The notes under the pieces: model-generated | The model's database searches: none | Seen by the model: only the letters and a program-made list of their open reading frames with translations | What the model was told of the DNA's origin: nothing | Shown here: piece by piece, positions 31,646 to 41,800 of the stretch | How positions within the stretch are numbered: the first letter of the stretch is position 1 | Layout of the letters: each line of letters begins with the position of its first letter | From: Streptomyces aureus | GTDB lineage: Bacteria; Actinomycetota; Actinomycetes; Streptomycetales; Streptomycetaceae | DNA length: 64,000 bases | Assembly: GCF_000725495.1 (NCBI RefSeq) | Contig: NZ_JNZD01000020.1 | Location: forward strand, 62,001-126,000 | Reading direction: 5' to 3' | Position numbers and translations under genes: made by a program

Positions 31646-32305
31646 ATGACGCTCAAGAAGACGCTGATCTGCATGCTGGCCGCGATGGCGCTGGCCGGTG
31701 GCCTACCAGTAGCTGCGGCACAGGCCCACGACCCGACCAGGATGGGGAGTGTGCGCGAATTGATCGCTGAACTCCCGGTGGCGGGTGAGGTCAGGACCGG
31801 CTACGAGCGCAGCAAGTTCCGCCATTGGATCGACGCCGACAAAGACGGCTGCAACACCCGCATGGAGGTGCTGAAAGACGAAGCGATCGAGGCGCCGACT
31901 CAGGGCGTCAACTGCACCCTCAGCGACGGCCAGTGGTTCAGCTACTACGACGATGCCCTCGTGAGCGGGGCATCCGGCCTGGACATCGACCACATGGTGC
32001 CGCTCGCGGAAAGCTGGGACTCCGGCGCCTACGACTGGACGCCCGAGCGCAGGCAGGCATACGCCAATGACCTGGGGTGGTCTCGCTCCCTGGTGGCCGT
32101 AACGGCCAGGACGAACAGGCAGAAGGCCGACCAGGACCCCAGCACCTGGATGCCGCCAGCCGCCGACGCCCAGTGCCACTATGTGGCCGACTGGGTGAGC
32201 GTCAAAACGCGCTGGCAGCTCAGCGTTGACCCCGCGGAACTGCAGGCGCTGCAGCAGGCTGTGGCAGAGTGCCCGGACGAGGAACTGACCGTGCCGCTGG
32301 CCTGA
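31646..32305 (+). CDS. Secreted HNH (DUF1524-type) nuclease
   Basis: A 219-residue protein with a signal peptide (LKKTLICMLAAMALAGGLPVAAAQA) and a His-Me finger domain: GLDIDHMVPLAESWDSGAYDW gives the DxDH core, and AVTARTNRQKADQDPSTWMPP gives the N...K/D part of the active site. YYDDALVSG precedes it. This matches the HNH family proteins secreted by Streptomyces. Expected activity is metal-dependent cleavage of extracellular DNA or RNA. With the NucA/NucB protein it makes two exported nucleases within 4 kb. Confidence 0.92.
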   Translation: MTLKKTLICMLAAMALAGGLPVAAAQAHDPTRMGSVRELIAELPVAGEVRTGYERSKFRHWIDADKDGCNTRMEVLKDEAIEAPTQGVNCTLSDGQWFSYYDDALVSGASGLDIDHMVPLAESWDSGAYDWTPERRQAYANDLGWSRSLVAVTARTNRQKADQDPSTWMPPAADAQCHYVADWVSVKTRWQLSVDPAELQALQQAVAECPDEELTVPLA

Positions 32306-32582
32306 GACGCCCCGTCGCTCCCACCCCTGCGGCCAGCACCGGCGCCAGCAGGGGCGGGAGCGGACTGCGAGGTTACTTCCTGCACGGTCCGGCCGGACCG
32401 CCATCGACCGTGTCCGAGCTGCTGCTCCTCTTCGCCCAGGAACAGCAGTCCACAGCCTGCCCAGTCGTCGACGCCGCGGCTGCCGGTGCTCCCGCGCTCT
32501 CTTCTTCTCGGGCAGGCTGCGTTGAAGGTGCTCTGCCTCGTGCTCCGCAGACAGAGCGTCCTCCAGCACGCGACGGCTGCGG

Positions 32583-34427
32583 TTATCCGATGTCGACGCC
32601 GTGGGCGCGGGCGAGGCCGTCGAGGCCGTCGGCCCAGCCTTGGCCGATGGCGCGTAGTTTCCAGGCGGGCCGGTTGTTGATGGTGTGACGGTAGAGCTCG
32701 GCGATGACCATGGCACGGATGCCGGCGTCGGAGGGTGGTTGGAACGTCCAGGCTGTTCCAGTCGAGCCGTTCATGTGGAGGACGGCGTGGGTGAGGGCGG
32801 CGCAGGTGAGTCCTGCTTCGACGTCCATGTTGATGGCGATGGTCACGCGTCGGACCCGGTCGGGCAGGGCGGACAGGCGGATGGTGGCGCGTTCGACGGT
32901 GTGCGGTCCTTCAGGCTGTTTGCCGAGTAGGCGTGCGGCTCCGTCGGCGCCGGATGGCTGGTTGTAGAAGACAAAGTCGTCGTCGCCTGCGACTCGTCCG
33001 TCATCTGCTGTGAGGAAGAGGGTGAGGTCTGCGTCGGCGCCTGCGAAGCTGAAGGCGACGTTCAGGCCCTGCCAGTCTTCGTCGGGCAGGACGAGAGCTT
33101 GGCCGGGGATCAGCGTCACGGGTGTCGTGGGTGGTGCGGACGGCAGGGGAAGCACGGCTGCCGGTTCTTGATGCTTCCATTCGGCGAACGGTCTGATCCG
33201 GTAGGGATCGGTGAGCGGGCTGCTGTCGCCGGGCGGGGTGTTAGCGCCGAGGGTGACGTCGAGGTCTGCGAGGGCGGCACCACTCGAGTCGGGTTCGTCC
33301 TGCGCGTGGTCGAGGAGGTCTTGCAGGCCGGGCACCCGGGTAGTACTGAGGGGCTTGATGGTGCTGGAGAGGTTGCCGGATGCCGTGGTGGTCACGGAGC
33401 AGGCCACATCCTGGCCGATGTCCAGGAAACGCAGAGCGTCCTCGGGCTTCTGCCATGGAGTGGACTCGATCGCCGTGCGGGTCCAGCGGCCATAGGCCAC
33501 GAAACCGAGGCGCTGGGTGTCGGGCAGTCGGGTCAGCACGGCAAGGTCGATAGCGGTGATCCCGGGGGCGGTGGCGAAGCCCTCCTTCAGGGTGGCGACG
33601 ACGTTCGACCCCATGGAGGTCAGCCACCACAGAATCTTGTCCCGTTTGGTGAGGTTCTTCAGAGTCGGGCGCCCGCTCGGTGTCATGCCGGGTGTCTGCG
33701 TGGGCATGGCATCGAGATCCTGGTGCCGCATCACGACGGAAAGAACGGAGCCCTCCACCCCAACGGCACAGCCGGCTGCCGGGTTGTCGGCGAAAGCCGT
33801 GTTCACCGCCTCGCAGACCGTCTCCTCATCGTTGGAGACCAGAGCCTGCCACCACAGCTGCGCCTCGTCGGCCAACTGCCCCCGCACCTCCCGCAGACGG
33901 GCAGTCTCCGCATCCAGATACAGGGAAGCGTCCTGCTCCGCACACTGCTTGGCGACCGCACGCTCCGCGCGAGCCAGCCAGCCGATGCCCTGCAGGTGAA
34001 AGGCACGCGCCTCGGCCAGCGCCCACGGCAGACCCAGAAGCGGCGGAACGGGAATCTCCGGAAGACAGGCCACGGGAAACGACTGCAGATGAACACTGGT
34101 CATCTGACGACGCAGCTCGCGCAACTCAGCAATGGCCGCATCACGCTCCGCCTCCTGCTGCGCCCGCTCAGCCTGCCGCCGCGCGCGGTCCAGTTGCGCG
34201 GCCGAAGGGGCAACGGTCCGCGGCTGCGCCGTGCGGCGTGTGCCGGACTGCCCCCGGCCGCCGCCCAGAGAACTCGATGCGTAAAAAGGCCCGAGCCCTG
34301 AGGACACACGCGCACCGCCTGTGCCCACGCTGAGCCGCGCCGCCCGCGGACCAACCGATGTCCGCACACCGCGCGTAGAGACCCGCACACTCATCCCAGG
34401 AACACCGACACGGAACCCGAACCCCAT
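32583..34427 (-). CDS. DUF4236-TerD fusion protein
   Basis: A 614-residue protein. Residues 1-50 (MGFGFRVGVPGMSVRVSTRG, SVGPRAARLSVGTGGARVS) form a DUF4236 domain. A Gln/Glu/Arg helix follows (~70-110), then an unassigned middle (~120-400) with YLDAETARLREVRGQLADEA and WWLTSMGSNVVATLKEGFAT. The last ~190 residues are TerD: LIPGQALVLPDEDWQGLNVAFSF, DADLTLFLTADDGRVAGDDDFVFYNQPS, RRVTIAINMDVEAGLTC, MVIAELYRHTINNRPAWKLRAIGQGWADGL. DDDFVFYNQP is the calcium-site motif. TerD proteins act in tellurite/phage/stress responses. It is monocistronic. Confidence 0.88.
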   Translation of the reverse strand: MGFGFRVGVPGMSVRVSTRGVRTSVGPRAARLSVGTGGARVSSGLGPFYASSSLGGGRGQSGTRRTAQPRTVAPSAAQLDRARRQAERAQQEAERDAAIAELRELRRQMTSVHLQSFPVACLPEIPVPPLLGLPWALAEARAFHLQGIGWLARAERAVAKQCAEQDASLYLDAETARLREVRGQLADEAQLWWQALVSNDEETVCEAVNTAFADNPAAGCAVGVEGSVLSVVMRHQDLDAMPTQTPGMTPSGRPTLKNLTKRDKILWWLTSMGSNVVATLKEGFATAPGITAIDLAVLTRLPDTQRLGFVAYGRWTRTAIESTPWQKPEDALRFLDIGQDVACSVTTTASGNLSSTIKPLSTTRVPGLQDLLDHAQDEPDSSGAALADLDVTLGANTPPGDSSPLTDPYRIRPFAEWKHQEPAAVLPLPSAPPTTPVTLIPGQALVLPDEDWQGLNVAFSFAGADADLTLFLTADDGRVAGDDDFVFYNQPSGADGAARLLGKQPEGPHTVERATIRLSALPDRVRRVTIAINMDVEAGLTCAALTHAVLHMNGSTGTAWTFQPPSDAGIRAMVIAELYRHTINNRPAWKLRAIGQGWADGLDGLARAHGVDIG

Positions 34428-34689
34428 GAAACACCCCTCTATCTCCCCGTAGTCAGATACCTCTGACGATGGCTTCTGACCCGAGCATCTTGACCGGAGA
34501 CCCCACTCCTAGATGTGGAGAGATCGTAGACCTCTTCTTCACATTTCCTGCGACAGCTTCTGGCAGGCAAGAGCCGCTTTCCTGGGACCAGCATGTTTTC
34601 GGTGACCTCGGCGGCTACTGACCCGCCCTCCTGGCTGTCCACGACACCACCGCGCTGTCCACGACACCACCGCTTACCGGGCGGAGCTG

Positions 34690-35080
34690 TCGGTGCGTGT
34701 CGATGAGCCGGTCCTGTCCGATGACCCGATCCTCCAGCACGAACTCGCGTTGCTGGACTCCTGGTGGAACGACCTCGCCAGCACGCTGGAGAAGGTGTCG
34801 GCCGCCAGCGCCGACTGCATCGCCGTACGCCAGCAGTACATGCAGCGGGCCATCCCCGAGGAACTCGGGGATGGCCCCGGCGAGCAGGGCGCGGATCCGG
34901 TTCTCGGCACCGGCGGATCCGGTGCCGTCCAGGACGAACAGGACGCGGGGAAAGAGCGGGTAGCGCCGTTGCCGCTCCTCCAGCCCCGGCTCCTGGAAGA
35001 TCCGCTGGCGCCCGGGCCGAGGGCACATAGCGGTGAAGGCGCCCGGGCCCCATCGTGGTCTGGTCGACCACTACGTACAC
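34690..35080 (-). pseudogene. Replication-relaxation (Replic_Relax) family remnant
   Basis: Minus-strand frames together read TTMGPGRL, then (another frame) RQRIFQEPGLEERQRRYPLFPRVLFVLDGTGSAG with ENRIRALLAGAIPEFLGDGPLHVLL. This matches the C-terminal part of Streptomyces replication-relaxation proteins (TMGPxRLAxKL...YPxFPxLLFVLDGTGPAGxxNRI), plasmid/ICE DNA-processing genes. The N-terminal wHTH is missing and at least one frameshift divides it near 35028. It is evidence for a decayed conjugative element. Confidence 0.6.
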
Positions 35081-35257
35081 CGCGGCGACGTCCTGGTGTC
35101 GTGCGTCGACGCGATCGCGCGAACCCAGAGCGGTCCGGCGTACCGGCTCGGTGTGGCGTGTTGTGCGGGGCGGGCAGATCTCGGCCGCGCGGGTGGAACG
35201 TACGTGAAGCCCGACTGCTGCTGGGCACCTGGTGTGGTGGCCTCACAGGCTGGAGTG

Positions 35258-36964
35258 CTACGAAGCGGCGGCGACCGTGAGTTCGATGGTCAGGGTGGCC
35301 CCGCCCGCGGTGGTGATGCGGAGCAGGAAGGTGCCGGTGGTGTCGTCGGCGTACAGCTTCGGCAGTTTGAGCAGGCCGTCCGCGTCCGTGGTGAGGGTGG
35401 CGAGGGTGCGTACGGGTTTGCCGTCCGCGTCCTTGAAGTAGGGGCCCTTGTCGCTCTCGCCCGCGTCGTCGGCGGACTTGACCAGGGTCGCGGTGGCGGC
35501 GACCTTGCCCGCGGCGGCGCCCTTGTAGGTGGCCTTGACCTCGATCTGGTCGGCGAACTCGCCGCCCGGGACGCAGGTCTGCGGGGTGTCGCCGGTGCGG
35601 GCCAGGGTGTCGGCCTGGCGCTCGGTGACGCTCGCCGTGTAGTCGAGGCCGGCCATGACGCGGCCCACGACGGTGACGCGGACCGTGAAGTCGCCCGTCT
35701 TCTCGCCCGCCACGAGGGCGGGCGCGGTGGCGACGCCGCCCGCGTTGGTGACCTGGGTGGCGACGCTCTCCCCGCCGGCGAAGGTGGCGTCGGTGTCGCC
35801 GATGACGGTGAACCGCACCCGGACCTTGGCCACGGGCTTGCCGGCCTTGTCGTCGGTGCGCACCGCGAGCTTCTGCGCGAAGGTGTCCCCGGCCGTCGCC
35901 GTGAGCTTCCCGGCACCCGCGTTCGTGAGGTGGTCCACCGTCTCGGTGGGCGTCGGCATGGGAGTGGGCGTGCTCGTCGGGGGCTGCGTGGGCGGCGGGG
36001 TCGGGGTGGCCGGCGGGGTCGGGGTGACGGGCGGGGTCGGCTTCGGGGTGACGGGCGGCCGGGGGCTGCTCGGCCCGGACGGCTGCGGGGGCGTCGGAGT
36101 CGGGTTCGTCGTCGCCGGCTCGTCGCTGCCGTGCGAGGGCAGCGCGCCGGTGCCGTCCGGCACCTCGTGGGTGCCCTTGCGGTAGTACTCCAGCCACGAC
36201 AGGACGGTGGTGAGGTACGCCGTCGAGTTGTTGTAGCTGAGGATCGCCGCGTTCATCTGCGTCTGGACCGACATGTCGTGGTCGAAGCGGCACAGGTAGT
36301 GCCCGGCGGCCAGCGCCGCGTCGAAGATGTTGTTCGGGTCCTTCTTGCCGTCGCCGTTGCCGTCGCGGCCCGCCCACGCCCAGGTGGAGGGGATGAACTG
36401 CATCGGCCCCACCGCGCGGTCGTACGTGCTGTCGCCGTCGAACGCGCCGTGGTCGGTGTCCTTGATGCTGGCGAAGCCGTTGCCGTTCAGGACCGGGCCG
36501 AGGATCGGCGAGAAGGTGGTGCCGTTCGCGTCGACGCGGCCGCCGCGGGCCTGGCCCGACTCGACCTTGCCGATGGCGGCCAGCAGCTGCCAGGGCATGT
36601 TGCAGGTCGGCTTCGACTCGTGCAGCGAGGCCTCGGCCTGCTTGTAGGCGGCCAGCACGGTCGCGGGGATGCCCGCCTCGGCGGCGCCCGTGGCGGCGGG
36701 CGTGCCGCTTCCCGCGCTCGCGCTCGGTGCGGGGTTCGGGCTCTGCAGCGGCGGAAGGTCCGTGTAGTAGCGCGAGTTGCCGGACGCGATCCCGTCGTCC
36801 GTGCCGTTCGCGTTCCGGCCGGCGTGGATGGCGGTCATCTGTCTGCCGTGGTCGTCGACGGTCACTCCCGGGGCCTGGGAAGCGGACAGAGCCGCGACCG
36901 CGGCCATGGCCACAGCGGTGGTTGCCGCGCCCTTGCGCAGCCTCCTGCCGAATTGCGCCGCCAT
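35258..36964 (-). CDS. Secreted lytic transglycosylase with C-terminal Ig-like repeats
   Basis: A 568-residue exported protein. Signal peptide ~1-35 (RRLRKGAATTAVAMAAVAALSASQA). Transglycosylase domain ~95-260: WQLLAAIGKVESGQARGG with catalytic Glu, FSPILGPVLNG, YDRAVGPMQFIPSTWAWAG, AALAAGHYLCRF, AILSYNNS. A Pro/Thr linker (~275-345) and two beta-sandwich Ig-like domains follow (LTATAGDTFAQKLAVRT, VRVRFTVIGDTDATFAGG; ADQIEVKATYKG). It cleaves peptidoglycan outside the membrane. ATG 36964 has GGAGGGG at a good distance; earlier in-frame starts lack one. Confidence 0.88.
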   Translation of the reverse strand: MAAQFGRRLRKGAATTAVAMAAVAALSASQAPGVTVDDHGRQMTAIHAGRNANGTDDGIASGNSRYYTDLPPLQSPNPAPSASAGSGTPAATGAAEAGIPATVLAAYKQAEASLHESKPTCNMPWQLLAAIGKVESGQARGGRVDANGTTFSPILGPVLNGNGFASIKDTDHGAFDGDSTYDRAVGPMQFIPSTWAWAGRDGNGDGKKDPNNIFDAALAAGHYLCRFDHDMSVQTQMNAAILSYNNSTAYLTTVLSWLEYYRKGTHEVPDGTGALPSHGSDEPATTNPTPTPPQPSGPSSPRPPVTPKPTPPVTPTPPATPTPPPTQPPTSTPTPMPTPTETVDHLTNAGAGKLTATAGDTFAQKLAVRTDDKAGKPVAKVRVRFTVIGDTDATFAGGESVATQVTNAGGVATAPALVAGEKTGDFTVRVTVVGRVMAGLDYTASVTERQADTLARTGDTPQTCVPGGEFADQIEVKATYKGAAAGKVAATATLVKSADDAGESDKGPYFKDADGKPVRTLATLTTDADGLLKLPKLYADDTTGTFLLRITTAGGATLTIELTVAAAS

Positions 36965-37114
36965 CGACCGAACCCCTCCCACCGACGACAGGCCCAGCCT
37001 GCCGTCTCTCAGAACCCTGCTGCTCTTTGCCGTTTTCGCCGTGCTCCCCAGCACAACGGCCCAGGCGACCCCAGGACAACTTCCTATGGATGAGTGACCG
37101 GTCCCGGCATCACC

Positions 37115-38140
37115 TCAGGTGGCGGACAGGATGTCGAGGACCGAGATCACCGTGGCGCCGGGCTCGAGACCCTTCGGGGGATGCGCACCGTACGCCAGCT
37201 TCGCGGGGATGACCACGAGGATTCGGCTGCCGACCCGCTGGCCGACCAGAGCGCGGTCCCACCCCGGGATGACGTTGCCCCGGCCGGTCACAACCGGCAG
37301 CGGTCCTCCGTCCGCCTGGGAGCTGAGGAACAGCCGCGCCTCATCCTTGCCGCGGGCGGGCTCCCACGCGGCCGAGGAGTGCTGGAGGACCAGGGTCTGC
37401 CCGGCCTTCACCACCGGGCCGGTGCCGTCCACCAGGCGTTTGACGACGAGCCCCGTGGGGGCCGCCTTGTCGGGGACGGTCAGGGTTGCGGTGGCGTTGC
37501 CCTTGTTCATGCGTACCTCGGGCAGAGCATCGGAGACCGCGTGCTGCTCGCCGGGGACGAGGGCGTGGGCGCCGATGACGTTCAGGATGTCGACGGCGAA
37601 CACGACGGTGTCCTTGCCGGTGACCCCGAGCTGGGCGCTGCCGGTCGTCCCGTACGCGGCTGCCGGGGGTGCGACGACCAGGACCCGGCTCCCGGCGCGC
37701 CCACCTTGCACGGCCCGGTCCAGGGCAGGCAGCGTCGCGCCCCGCCCGATGGCGAACACCTGCGGCCGGGTCCCCTTGCCGTACGAGCCGGGCAGCGCCT
37801 TGCCGGTGCGCCACACCTTGGCTGTGTAGCGGACGACGGCGATGTCGCCAGAGTGTGCGGCGAGTCCCCGCCCCGGCGTCTGCGGCGCTACGACGAACTT
37901 GCCGCTCGGCGCGGACTTGGGGAGGGTGATCTTGGCCGGGTGTCCGAACTGGCCCGCGATGGCGGGCAGTACGGCGTCGGTGCGCACCGCGGCGGGCTCG
38001 GGCCGCGCGCGCACGGAAACGGTGGGGGCTGCGAGCGGCCGGTGCCAGCCGTCTGGGCGGGCCTTGCCCGATGAATGATCGCTGCTGCATCCCGTGAGCA
38101 GGACGGCGGGAGCTATCAGCAGTGCTGCGAATCTACGCAT
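37115..38140 (-). CDS. FKBP-type peptidyl-prolyl isomerase lipoprotein (two domains)
   Basis: A 341-residue lipoprotein: MRRFAALLIAPAVLLTGCSS has the lipobox LLTGC (Cys17). Two FKBP domains: ~105-195 (GDIAVVRYTAKVW, LPALDRAVQGGRAGSRVLVVAPPAAAYG, TVVFAVDIL) and ~245-340 (GQTLVLQHSSAAWEPARG, VIPGWDRALVGQRVGSRILVVIPAKLAYG, TVISVLDIL). The second retains the VIPGWDRAL active-site motif; the first is degenerate (LPALDRAV). The role is folding of exported proteins. ATG 38140 is preferred because the signal peptide starts there. Confidence 0.88.
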   Translation of the reverse strand: MRRFAALLIAPAVLLTGCSSDHSSGKARPDGWHRPLAAPTVSVRARPEPAAVRTDAVLPAIAGQFGHPAKITLPKSAPSGKFVVAPQTPGRGLAAHSGDIAVVRYTAKVWRTGKALPGSYGKGTRPQVFAIGRGATLPALDRAVQGGRAGSRVLVVAPPAAAYGTTGSAQLGVTGKDTVVFAVDILNVIGAHALVPGEQHAVSDALPEVRMNKGNATATLTVPDKAAPTGLVVKRLVDGTGPVVKAGQTLVLQHSSAAWEPARGKDEARLFLSSQADGGPLPVVTGRGNVIPGWDRALVGQRVGSRILVVIPAKLAYGAHPPKGLEPGATVISVLDILSAT

Positions 38141-38308
38141 TTCTTTCCTGTCTTCCGTCCTTTCACCCCGCGGTGAACGGGCTGAAGGAGGCGGCAATAC
38201 AAATTTCGGCAAACGAATCCGTCTTGAAGACGCGATCACAAGGCGCCGCGGCTTTCCTGGATCACTGGTGTTGGCTCGGATTCCACGGCCATTCCTTATC
38301 TTATTTGC

Positions 38309-38719
38309 TCATGCAGCTATTAGCCCGGCGGCCGCCGCTACGGCACACAGCACAACTCGGCAGACAGCTCGAGTTTTTCCATGCCGCTGCAGTCTTCGCC
38401 GCGCGAGATACCAAGTTGCATCGAGGGCGCCCCCGAGGAGAAGCGACCGAAAGAGAATATCGTCGAGGCTGGCGTCCCGGAGAGGCGTATAGTTTCGGAT
38501 TCCACCTGCGACCAAAGCGAGTCCGATACCCATGGAGAACCAACCCCATGAGAAAGGGAATCTATTCAGTCGAGAGAGCGTTTCGGTAAGGTTCTCGATC
38601 TCGCCGACCACCGGATCGATGATCTTGAATTGCTTCCTCAGGTACAGGCGTGATGAGGTCACGGCGGTGATGGAGGCCACGTAGGTGATTACGGTGGCGG
38701 CGGAACCAGAATCGATCAT
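38309..38719 (-). CDS. Four-helix membrane protein, candidate RHS-toxin immunity
   Basis: A 136-residue protein with four hydrophobic segments (SAATVITYVASITAVTSS; WGWFSMGIGLALVAGGI; ILFRSLLLGGALDATWYLA; AVCRVVLCAVAAAAGLIAA). It matches no family I know. It lies 105 bp downstream of the RHS toxin gene on the same strand, the normal place for an immunity gene, and its DNA is visibly less GC-rich than the surroundings. A membrane immunity protein fits a toxin tip acting on membranes. Confidence 0.65.
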   Translation of the reverse strand: MIDSGSAATVITYVASITAVTSSRLYLRKQFKIIDPVVGEIENLTETLSRLNRFPFSWGWFSMGIGLALVAGGIRNYTPLRDASLDDILFRSLLLGGALDATWYLARRRLQRHGKTRAVCRVVLCAVAAAAGLIAA

Positions 38720-38824
38720 GATGTCCTCATGGTGTCTCCGGGGCAGGGTGTCCGGGCGGGAATAACCCGCCCGGACACCCTTATGACGGTGCTATCAACA
38801 TCGATGCACGCGATGTCGGTCGGT

Positions 38825-41800
38825 CTACGACCACTGCCACCATGGGTGGTGCTTCTTGTGGTGGAACTTGCAGTTGTCGATCACTTCATTGATTCCCAGA
38901 ACCGATGCGAGGAACCTGACACCGGAGTTGCGGAGGTACCTCTTCAGCACTGTCCAGCTGGTGGTGCGCACGAACAGGCTCGCGGTTTCCCAGAGTCCTC
39001 CGAGTGCCCGGATATCCCGCCGCAGCTTGACCACCTTCGCCCACGGGAAGTACCACGACCCGACCGCTACAGTGATCGCACTGACGCACTTGCATATGTG
39101 GACGATGGTGCTCCACCACGACGTTCCAGCAGTGTCGAATTTGTTGACCGGGTCCTGGTTGGAATAGTCGTAGCTGTTCGCTGAGCCTCCCGGTATCGGG
39201 TCCGTCTGCAGGAAGCGGCCGTATGCCGGGTCGTAGAGCCGCTTGCCCATGAGGATCAGCCCCGAAGGCGTGTCCCCGGCTCGTTCCTTGGATCCGAGCC
39301 ACCCATACCGGCTGGCTCCGGTGCCGTCCTCGGCGTTGCCGAATTCGTCGTAGGCGTGTGCGGTGGCTGCCTGGCCGCTGTTCAAGGGGAGCTGGACGGT
39401 GGTGTCTCCATGGAGGTCCGTCAGTTGCAGGACGGTGTCGCCCGTGGCGCTGGTGATGGCGTCCAGGTCGCCCTCGCTGCCGTGGACATTGCGGCTGGTA
39501 GTCCCGCCTCCGGTGCTCTCGGCGGACCAGGTGGGGCTGTCGCTGTCGTTGTTGTAGTGGTTGGTTGTCAGGCCGGTCTGGCTCCAGGTGCCGGCGTTGT
39601 TGGTCTCCGTGGTCCAGGACGCGAGGCGTCCGGCCGCGTCCATGCTCCAGGTCTGTCGGCTGGTGCCGAACGTCTCCTGGCGGACGAGGTCGTTGGCGTA
39701 GTAGCCGAGCGTCGCGCCGTTGGCCTGGGCAGCGGTGCGGCCGAAGGCGTCGTAGGCGGTTCCGCTGTTCACCAGCCGGTCGGCACTGTCGTAGGAGTTG
39801 TTCACGGTCGTGGCGCCGGTGGAGCTGCATGCTGTGCCCGCGGCGCTGACATTGGTGGCCAGGGCGGTGCGGTTGCTGTTGCCGTCGAAGGTGTAGCCGT
39901 GGCGGGTGCAGGTCCCGTCGGGGCCCATGTCGTCGGCCTGGGTCAGACGGCCCGTGGCGTCGTAGGTGTAGGCGCGGGAGTGGGTCAGCCCTCCGGTGTC
40001 GGTGTCGTTGACGGTCTGGCCCTGGATGGAGTGGTCGGCGATGTCGGAGGCGACGATAGTGCCGTCGCTGTCCTTGGTGTAGACCCGGGAGGTCTGCGCG
40101 CCGGTCTCGTCCTGGGTCACGGTGAGGGTGTAGCCGCCGGGCAGCTGCTCGGTGGCCAGGGCGCCGTTTGCGTCGTAGGTGGCCTTGAAGGTGCCTGCGA
40201 CCGAGTCCGTGCGGGAGGTCTCCACACCCCGCGGGTCCTTGGCGGTGTCGTAGGTGTAGGTGGTCGTCGACGGGGCCGAGTCGGTCACCTGGATGGGCCG
40301 GTCGAGCGCGTCGTACTGGGTGGCCGCGGTGTTGCCCGCGCCGTCGTCGTAGGAGATCTCCCGGCCCAGCATGTCGGTGGTGTGGGTGATCGTCTGGCCG
40401 TTCGACGTTTCCGTGGCGACGGCGCCGGTGGCCGTGTCGTAGGTGGTGGTGGCGTCCGGGACCGTGGCGCCTACGCCGCCGGTGACGGAGGTCGTGAGGG
40501 GGCGCTCGGCGGCATCGAAGGTGGTCGTGGTGGTGCGGGTGGTGCCGTTGGCGGTGTCGGTCTGCTTGGCGGTATTGCCTTCGCGGTCGTATTCGTACGT
40601 CTTGGTGGGCAGCTGGCTGGGGTTGGAGCCGCCACCGGTGATCGCGTCGGCAGGTCCGACCGAGCAGACCTCATCGGCCCATTCCGGGCGGCCGTTGCAG
40701 GCCCCGGTGCCGGTGGCCGAGTAGTAGGCGGTCACGGTGGTGCCGGCGTCGCTGCCGTTGGACATGGGCTGGATCGTCTTGATGATCCGGCCCTGGCTGT
40801 CGTACTGCATGGTGCGGGTGATGTGCAGACCGTTCGGGTCCTCCGTGGTGGAGGTGGGCAGGCCCTTGACCCAGTCGTAGGCGGTCTTGGTGACCCGCAG
40901 GTCGCCGTCGGACGGGTAGCCGTCCACGTGCGTACCCACGGTGACGGTGGTGGGCTGGTTGTCGACCACAGCAGAGCCGTCGGTCGGCCGACCCTCGTTG
41001 TACGTGGTCACCGTGTGCTGGCGGGCTGCAACCTGGGTGCCGGCAGGCAGGTTGGTGCCGCCCGTGCCCGCGTTGAGCGTGGCAGTGAGGACGGTCTGGT
41101 GCAGCGGGCCGGTTTCCTCCTGTTCCCGGAGCCCGTCGCTGGAGTAGGTGTGGGTGGTCGACAACTGCTCGGCCCGCTCGGCGGTCGAGAGGTTGTCGAT
41201 GTTCAGGGCGGTCAGCTCATTCAGACCTGCCCCACTCGTGGCGAGTGCGAGCTCGCGGTTGCCGGCGGTCAGCTCCCGTGTCGCGTGCCCGAACTGGTCG
41301 AACTCGCTCGTGCTGATGTGGCCACCGGGCTGGGCGGCGTTGGTCGCGTGGCCCGAGGCGTCCGTGTACGCGATCGCCGCACGCGTGTAGGCGGTGCCGG
41401 ACAGGGCGGTGCCGTCGTGGGACGAGGGGACGGAGTCGGCGGGGAAGACCGCGGTGGCATCCGTCGGTACGTCGGTCTGTCCCCACGCGGCTACATCCGT
41501 CGTGCCCATCTGATACGGCGCGCCGGTGCCGGAGACCGGCACGTTGTAGACCATCGAGCTGGTGGCGGTGCCGCCGTCGGTCTGCGTCTTCGAGCCCGGG
41601 ACCAGGGTCGGACGGGAGGCGGCCAGCAGCATGCCGGGGCCCGCGGTGGCCGCGTTGCCGGCCGTGCCGTAGGTGAAGGTGAACGGCAGCCCACCTGGCG
41701 GGGCCAGGGTGGTGACCCGGCCGGAGCTGTCGTAGGTGTAGCTGGTGCTCAGCGTCGGGCTGATCCTTGGGTCCCACTCCTCGCGCAGCCGACCGGAGTC

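Noticed and set aside
35930..36120. Repetitive Pro/Thr stretch as a tandem repeat or CRISPR
   Set aside because: It is the Pro/Thr linker of the transglycosylase, irregular and without spacers.
35033..37093. Plus-strand frame of 686 codons opposite the lytic transglycosylase
   Set aside because: Antisense shadow; signal peptide and catalytic motifs lie on the minus strand.
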